Assembly: GCF_004116405.1 (NCBI RefSeq)
Contig: NZ_SDIC01000001.1
Coordinates: 1 to 64,000 of the forward strand
Direction: 5' to 3'
Origin: Halegenticoccus tardaugens
GTDB taxonomy: Archaea; Halobacteriota; Halobacteria; Halobacteriales; Haloferacaceae
DNA length: 64,000 bases
This document shows, one piece after another, positions 60,184-64,000 of this stretch. Both the position numbers and the translations under genes were made by a program. The stretch's first letter is position 1, and the number at the start of each line of letters is the position of its first letter. The notes under the pieces were generated by a model. It did not search any database. It was not told the DNA's origin and was given only the letters and a program-made list of their open reading frames with translations.

Positions 60184-61199
60184 GCGACCACCTCCGGCGC
60201 CCCCCCGTCGGTCGATCGACGATCCCGGAGCGCGGACCGGCCGCCACGAACGCGCTCGAACGACGTCGTCCGGTCGCCGACCGTGATCCGCGTCGCGCCG
60301 CGCTCGGCGCGGATCTCGACCTCGGCGTCCGCCGCGGCGGCGGACCCGCCCGCCGTGTACGCGCACCGTTCGAGGATCGTCGTCCGACCTCCCCGACCGG
60401 GTTCGACCGCGGTCCGGCCCTCCGGGAGGGAGAGCGTCACCGGAACGTCGGCGTCGAGCAGCGCGAGCGCGACGCTGGCCGCCGCCTCCGCCATCTCGTC
60501 GGCGCGATCGGGGGCCGAACTCGCCGCGACGGTCACGGACTCCGCCTCCGCCGTCGCGGTGAACTCCCGGCTCGTGAGTTCGTCGCGTCTGGCGGTCGTC
60601 TTCCAGTGGATGTCCCTGAGCGCGTCGCCGCGGACGTACTCGCGCAGTCGATCGAACTCGGTCCGCTCGGTTCGTTCGACGACGTCGCGGTCGGCGTACA
60701 GGTCGCGCAGGAGCCAGTCAGCCACGGGGGAGACGGCCGGATAGACGAGCACGCGGTCGGTCCCGGGGCAGGTCAAATCCGCCTCGAACAGCCCGAGGAC
60801 GTCCCTCGCGGCGAGTCGAACGGGGCCGAACGCGCGCTCGCCGCGCGCCTCGTAGGTCGCCTCGTAGGTCACCGGCTCCGAGCCGACGGCCGCGCGGACC
60901 GTCGCGCCGGACGCCGACAGCCCCTCGCCGACCGCGTCCGAGACGGTCCCGACGAACGGCCGCTCGACGCCGTCGAACGCGAGCGTCACCTCGACCGTCT
61001 CGCCGACGAACCCCGTCGCGGGGACGCGCCGCGAGACGGTCGGCCGCGGGAGGAACGTCAGCTGCACCGCTCCGGCGACGAGGGCGACGAGTCCCGGCAG
61101 GACGACGGCGTTGAGCGAGCGCGCGCCGGACAGCGCGGCGAGGGCGAAACCGGCGACGCAGACGCCGACGACGGCCTTCCCTCGGCGCGTGAGCCTCAT
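60180..61199 (-). CDS. DUF58 (vWA-like) membrane protein
   Basis: 339 residues. Two N-terminal helices (VVGVCVAGFALAALSGA; LPGLVALVAGAVQLTFL), then the DUF58 core with RTEFDRLREYVRGDALRDIHWKT, the family signature. DUF58 proteins act with MoxR AAA ATPases in folding or assembly of secreted or complexed proteins. Start overlaps the MoxR stop by 4 nt. Confidence 0.92.
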   Translation of the reverse strand: MRLTRRGKAVVGVCVAGFALAALSGARSLNAVVLPGLVALVAGAVQLTFLPRPTVSRRVPATGFVGETVEVTLAFDGVERPFVGTVSDAVGEGLSASGATVRAAVGSEPVTYEATYEARGERAFGPVRLAARDVLGLFEADLTCPGTDRVLVYPAVSPVADWLLRDLYADRDVVERTERTEFDRLREYVRGDALRDIHWKTTARRDELTSREFTATAEAESVTVAASSAPDRADEMAEAAASVALALLDADVPVTLSLPEGRTAVEPGRGGRTTILERCAYTAGGSAAAADAEVEIRAERGATRITVGDRTTSFERVRGGRSALRDRRSTDGGAPEVVA

Positions 61200-62161
61200 T
61201 CTACCGGGACGGATTCGAGCGCCTCGTCGACCATCGCCCGACCCCCGTCGGTGCCGCCGGCGATGATCCGGTGGCTCAGCACGCTTTCGGCCTCCATCTG
61301 CACGTCGTCCGGGAGGACGTACTCGCGCTCGTCGAGCACCGCTCGGGCCTGCGACGCCCGGAGCAGCGCGATGCTGCCGCGCGGGCTGACGCCGAGTTCC
61401 GCGCGCTCTCTGGTGTATCCGGCGAGGCGAGTCACGTACGATCGGACCGGCTCGGCGACCGCCACCTCGGCGACGGTCTTTCGCGCCCTCTTGAGGTCCT
61501 CGACCGTCGCGACGGGGTCGAGCGACTCGATCGGGTGGTCGCCGACGACCCGGCCGAGCATCTCCGTTTCGGCCCCCTCGTCGGGGTACCCGAGCTGGAG
61601 CTTCTTCATGAAGCGGTCGATCTCGGCGACCGGCAACTCGTACGTTCGGCCCACCTCGACGTCGTTCTGGGTCGCGATGACGGTGAAGGGATCGGGCAGC
61701 GGGCGCGTCACGCCGTCGACCGTGACCTGCGTCTCCTCCATCGCCTCCAGCAGCGCCGACTGCGTCTTCGGCGGCGCGCGGTTGATCTCGTCGCCGAGGA
61801 GGAGGTTCGTGAAGACGGGACCGGCCTGAAACTCGAACTCGCGCGTCTTCTGGTTGAAGACGCTCACGCCCGTCACGTCCGACGGCAGGAGGTCGGGCGT
61901 GAACTGCACGCGCTTGAACGAACAGTCGACGGAGCGGGCGATCGCCCGCGCGAGCATCGTCTTGCCGACGCCGGGCACGTCGTCGAGGAGCAGGTGGCCT
62001 CGCGCGAGGATCGCGACGAGGATGTGTTCGATCGTGTCGCGCTGGCCGACGATGACCCGCTCGACGTTCGCTGCGATTCGCTCCGTCAGCGCGGCCGCGT
62101 CCGCGACCGGCAGGGCTGTGCGTCCGCTGAATCCGGCGTCTGTGGTCTCCGCGTCAGTCAT
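61196..62161 (-). CDS. MoxR-family AAA+ ATPase
   Basis: 321 residues. Walker A DDVPGVGKT, Walker B LLLGDEINRAPPKTQSAL, sensor 1 in TVIATQND, and the lid (GVSPRGSIALLRASQA). Chaperone-like ATPase working with the DUF58 and transglutaminase proteins encoded next; all three overlap by 4 nt. Start MTDAETT at 62161 is preferred over an upstream start in a basic low-complexity stretch. Confidence 0.92.
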   Translation of the reverse strand: MTDAETTDAGFSGRTALPVADAAALTERIAANVERVIVGQRDTIEHILVAILARGHLLLDDVPGVGKTMLARAIARSVDCSFKRVQFTPDLLPSDVTGVSVFNQKTREFEFQAGPVFTNLLLGDEINRAPPKTQSALLEAMEETQVTVDGVTRPLPDPFTVIATQNDVEVGRTYELPVAEIDRFMKKLQLGYPDEGAETEMLGRVVGDHPIESLDPVATVEDLKRARKTVAEVAVAEPVRSYVTRLAGYTRERAELGVSPRGSIALLRASQARAVLDEREYVLPDDVQMEAESVLSHRIIAGGTDGGRAMVDEALESVPVE

Positions 62162-62475
62162 GGTCTTCGCTCGGGGACTCGTCTCGGTGTCTCGACGGCG
62201 AGCACGCGCCTCGCGTCCGTCCGTACCCTGACGTCGATGGTCCGTACGCACCTCTCACACGACACGTACCGCGGCGATCTACCTAACTCTGCCGGGCGGG
62301 AACGTATTGTCCTTCGTCATATTCTTCGTCGAGCGACCGTGTGCGCCCCGAAAGCGATTTCGTCGTCGATTCGAGAAACTCGTCCGCCGTAAAAATAAGA
62401 AATCAGACACCACTCGAAAACCGCGCCGGTCGCGGTTCCGGACGCTTATGCCCCTCCGTCGCCCCTGATTCGAAC
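62162..62475. other. divergent intergenic region between moxR and mutS
   Basis: 314 nt with no convincing gene. It holds the mutS promoter (CGCTTATG, 62443-62450, 27 nt before the ATG). An AT-rich block (GTAAAAATAAGAAATC, 62391-62406) could be the moxR operon promoter on the minus strand, which would give a long leader of about 200 nt, or an element of its own. Confidence 0.55.
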
Positions 62476-64000
62476 ATGGCTACGGTGACCGGCCCGCCGG
62501 AGCGGATGACCGAGGTCCGCGACGAACTCACCCCGATGTTGAGTCAGTACTACGATCTCTGTGCGGCCTACGACGACTCCCTGCTTCTCTTTCAGGTCGG
62601 CGACTTCTACGAGGCGTTCTGCGAGGCGGCCGAGGAGACCGCTCGGGTCTGCGAGATCACGCTCACGAAGCGCGAGGACAGCACCGGCACCTACCCGATG
62701 GCGGGGATCCCGATCGACAACGCGGCGAAGTACATAGAGCGCCTGCTCGACGCGGGGTACCGGGTCGCCGTCGCGGAGCAGGTCGAAGACCCCGAGGAGG
62801 CCAGCGGGCTCGTCGACCGCGCCGTCACCCAGATCGTCACGCCGGGAACGGTCGTCGAGGACGAACTCCTGCGCGCCGGGTCGACGAACTACGTCGCGGC
62901 CCTGGCGTCCGACCCTGACGACGGCCGCGACGACGAGCACGTCGACGACCGCGCCGCGAGCGCCCACGCCGTCGCCGCCGTCGACGTCTCCACCGGCGAG
63001 TGTCTCGTCACGAGCGTCGGCGACCGCGACCGCCTCGCGGAGGAGGTAGAGCGCCTCCAACCGGCCGAACTCCTCCGCGCCCCCGAGATGGCCGACTTCC
63101 CCGTCGACGCGCTCGACGTCGACGCGATGGAGACCGACTACGACCCCGAGGCGTTCGCCCGAGACGTCGCGGGCGAGCGGGTCGCCGCGTACGCGCCGAA
63201 TCCCGACGCGGTCGTCGAGAACGCGGCCGAACTCCGGGCGGTCGGCGCGGCGCTCGCGTACGCCGAGTACACGCAGGGCGGCGAGCGGCTGGCGTACGTC
63301 TCGCGGATCACGCGCTATGACCCCCGCGAGTCGCTGCGGCTCGACGCGACCGCCCTCCGGAGCCTCGAACTGTTCGAGACGCGGGGTCACGGCGCCGGCC
63401 GCGCGCTCGTCGACGTGCTCGACGACACCTCCTGCGCGCTCGGCCGACGCCTCCTCTCGCGGTGGCTCCGCCGCCCGCTCGTCGACCGCGATCGCATCGA
63501 GGCTCGCCACGACGCCGTCGAGGAGTTCGCGGCGCGCTCGCTCGTCCGCGAGGCGGTCCGCGACCACCTGACGGACGTGTACGACGTGGAGCGGCTCGTC
63601 GGCCGCGTCTCCCGCGGCCGGGCGAACGCCCGGGACCTCCGCGCGCTCAAGACCACGCTCGACGTGGTGCCGGACGTGAAGGCCGCGCTGGACGAGGTGG
63701 AGTCGGACGCCCTCCGCGACCTCCGCGGCGCGCTCGACGAGATGGCGGACGTGCGCGACCTGATCGGACGGGCGATCCGGCCGGAGCCGCCGATCGAGAT
63801 CACCGAGGGCGATGTGATCCGCGAGGGGTTCGACGAGGAGCTCGACGGTCTGCGCGCGACCGAGCGCGAGGGCCGCGAGTGGGTCGCGGAGCTGGAGGAA
63901 CGAGAGCGAGAGCGGACCGGCATCGACTCGCTCGACGTGGGCTACAACCAGGTCCACGGCTACTACATCGAGGTGACGAATCCCAACCTCGACGCCGTCC
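62476..64000 (+). CDS. mutS: DNA mismatch repair protein MutS (5' part, cut by window end)
   Basis: At least 508 codons, open to the right edge. MutS mismatch-binding domain: [20 protein letters not shown] holds the F-x-E-type mismatch-reading motif (VGDFYEAF), then [20 protein letters not shown], the connector and lever domains ([20 protein letters not shown]) and the clamp ([16 protein letters not shown]). The ATPase domain lies outside the window. ATG 62476 has a TATA at the leaderless distance. Haloarchaea are among the archaea that carry MutS. Confidence 0.95.
   Translation, partial: MATVTGPPERMTEVRDELTPMLSQYYDLCAAYDDSLLLFQVGDFYEAFCEAAEETARVCEITLTKREDSTGTYPMAGIPIDNAAKYIERLLDAGYRVAVAEQVEDPEEASGLVDRAVTQIVTPGTVVEDELLRAGSTNYVAALASDPDDGRDDEHVDDRAASAHAVAAVDVSTGECLVTSVGDRDRLAEEVERLQPAELLRAPEMADFPVDALDVDAMETDYDPEAFARDVAGERVAAYAPNPDAVVENAAELRAVGAALAYAEYTQGGERLAYVSRITRYDPRESLRLDATALRSLELFETRGHGAGRALVDVLDDTSCALGRRLLSRWLRRPLVDRDRIEARHDAVEEFAARSLVREAVRDHLTDVYDVERLVGRVSRGRANARDLRALKTTLDVVPDVKAALDEVESDALRDLRGALDEMADVRDLIGRAIRPEPPIEITEGDVIREGFDEELDGLRATEREGREWVAELEERERERTGIDSLDVGYNQVHGYYIEVTNPNLDAV

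Noticed and set aside
57874..62161. MoxR-DUF58-transglutaminase operon as a novel system
   Set aside because: The gene set and its overlaps are a known, widespread association; nothing in the sequences departs from it beyond a long acidic linker.

Overview
The window is a high-GC (roughly two-thirds G+C) stretch of haloarchaeal (class Halobacteria) chromosome. The evidence is the order 23S rRNA - 5S rRNA - tRNA-Cys at the left edge, archaeal proteins (S6e, aIF1, RimI, an archaeal type A RNase P RNA), strongly acidic proteins, Tat-dependent lipoproteins, many short protein families seen only in haloarchaea, and leaderless genes with a TATA box about 27 nt before the start codon. No genus can be named from the sequence alone. 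All family assignments are by eye; no database was searched.

Layout. 1-800: end of the rRNA operon. 800-2530: two tiny membrane proteins, one AT-rich orphan gene (1767-2297), and tRNA-Arg(CCG) followed by a 22-nt copy of its own 3' end. 2690-8300: membrane-anchored ferredoxin, 6-phosphogluconate dehydrogenase, CBS protein, M29 aminopeptidase, ribosomal protein S6e, and a PIN-toxin cassette flanked by perfect 80-bp direct repeats. 8350-15580: DHH phosphoesterase, three UspA proteins with a GNAT, haloarchaeal proteins of unknown function, dihydroorotase. 15750-16760: a winged-helix plus TumE-like gene pair behind a palindromic promoter. 16830-28600: lipoate ligase-like protein, flavin disulfide reductase, thioesterase, 7TM histidine kinase, isochorismatase-fold hydrolase, TauE exporter, an Nramp relative lacking its metal ligands, a surface metalloprotease-like protein, nicotinate phosphoribosyltransferase.

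28680-40085: AMMECR1, RNase P RNA followed by four 31-bp hairpin repeats, a Zn/Cd-type P1B ATPase, a lipoprotein metzincin, a FilR1-like regulator divergent from an EamA transporter, RDD protein, beta-CASP nuclease-like protein, a four-repeat CRISPR array without cas genes, and a DUF305 lipoprotein. 40280-50820: aldo-keto reductase, an IlvC-like protein lacking catalytic residues, 5'-nucleotidase, HtrA protease, ferredoxin-dependent nitrite/sulfite reductase, several micro-proteins, tRNA-Lys(TTT) with the same kind of 22-nt trailer copy as tRNA-Arg, a HalOD1 protein and a Bat-type HTH regulator. 50898-64000: dUTPase, aconitase, RimI, small haloarchaeal families, two tandem NUDIX paralogues, rhodanese, aIF1, the MoxR-DUF58-transglutaminase operon, and the 5' part of mutS, cut by the window end.

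Most of the window is housekeeping chromosome. The accessory signals are small: a TA cassette with a duplicated host-gene tail, a second TA-like pair, an orphan CRISPR mini-array, tRNA trailer elements sharing one architecture at two unrelated tRNAs, and the hairpin array behind rnpB. Two enzyme or transporter relatives (IlvC-like, Nramp-like) have lost family-defining residues and may do something new.
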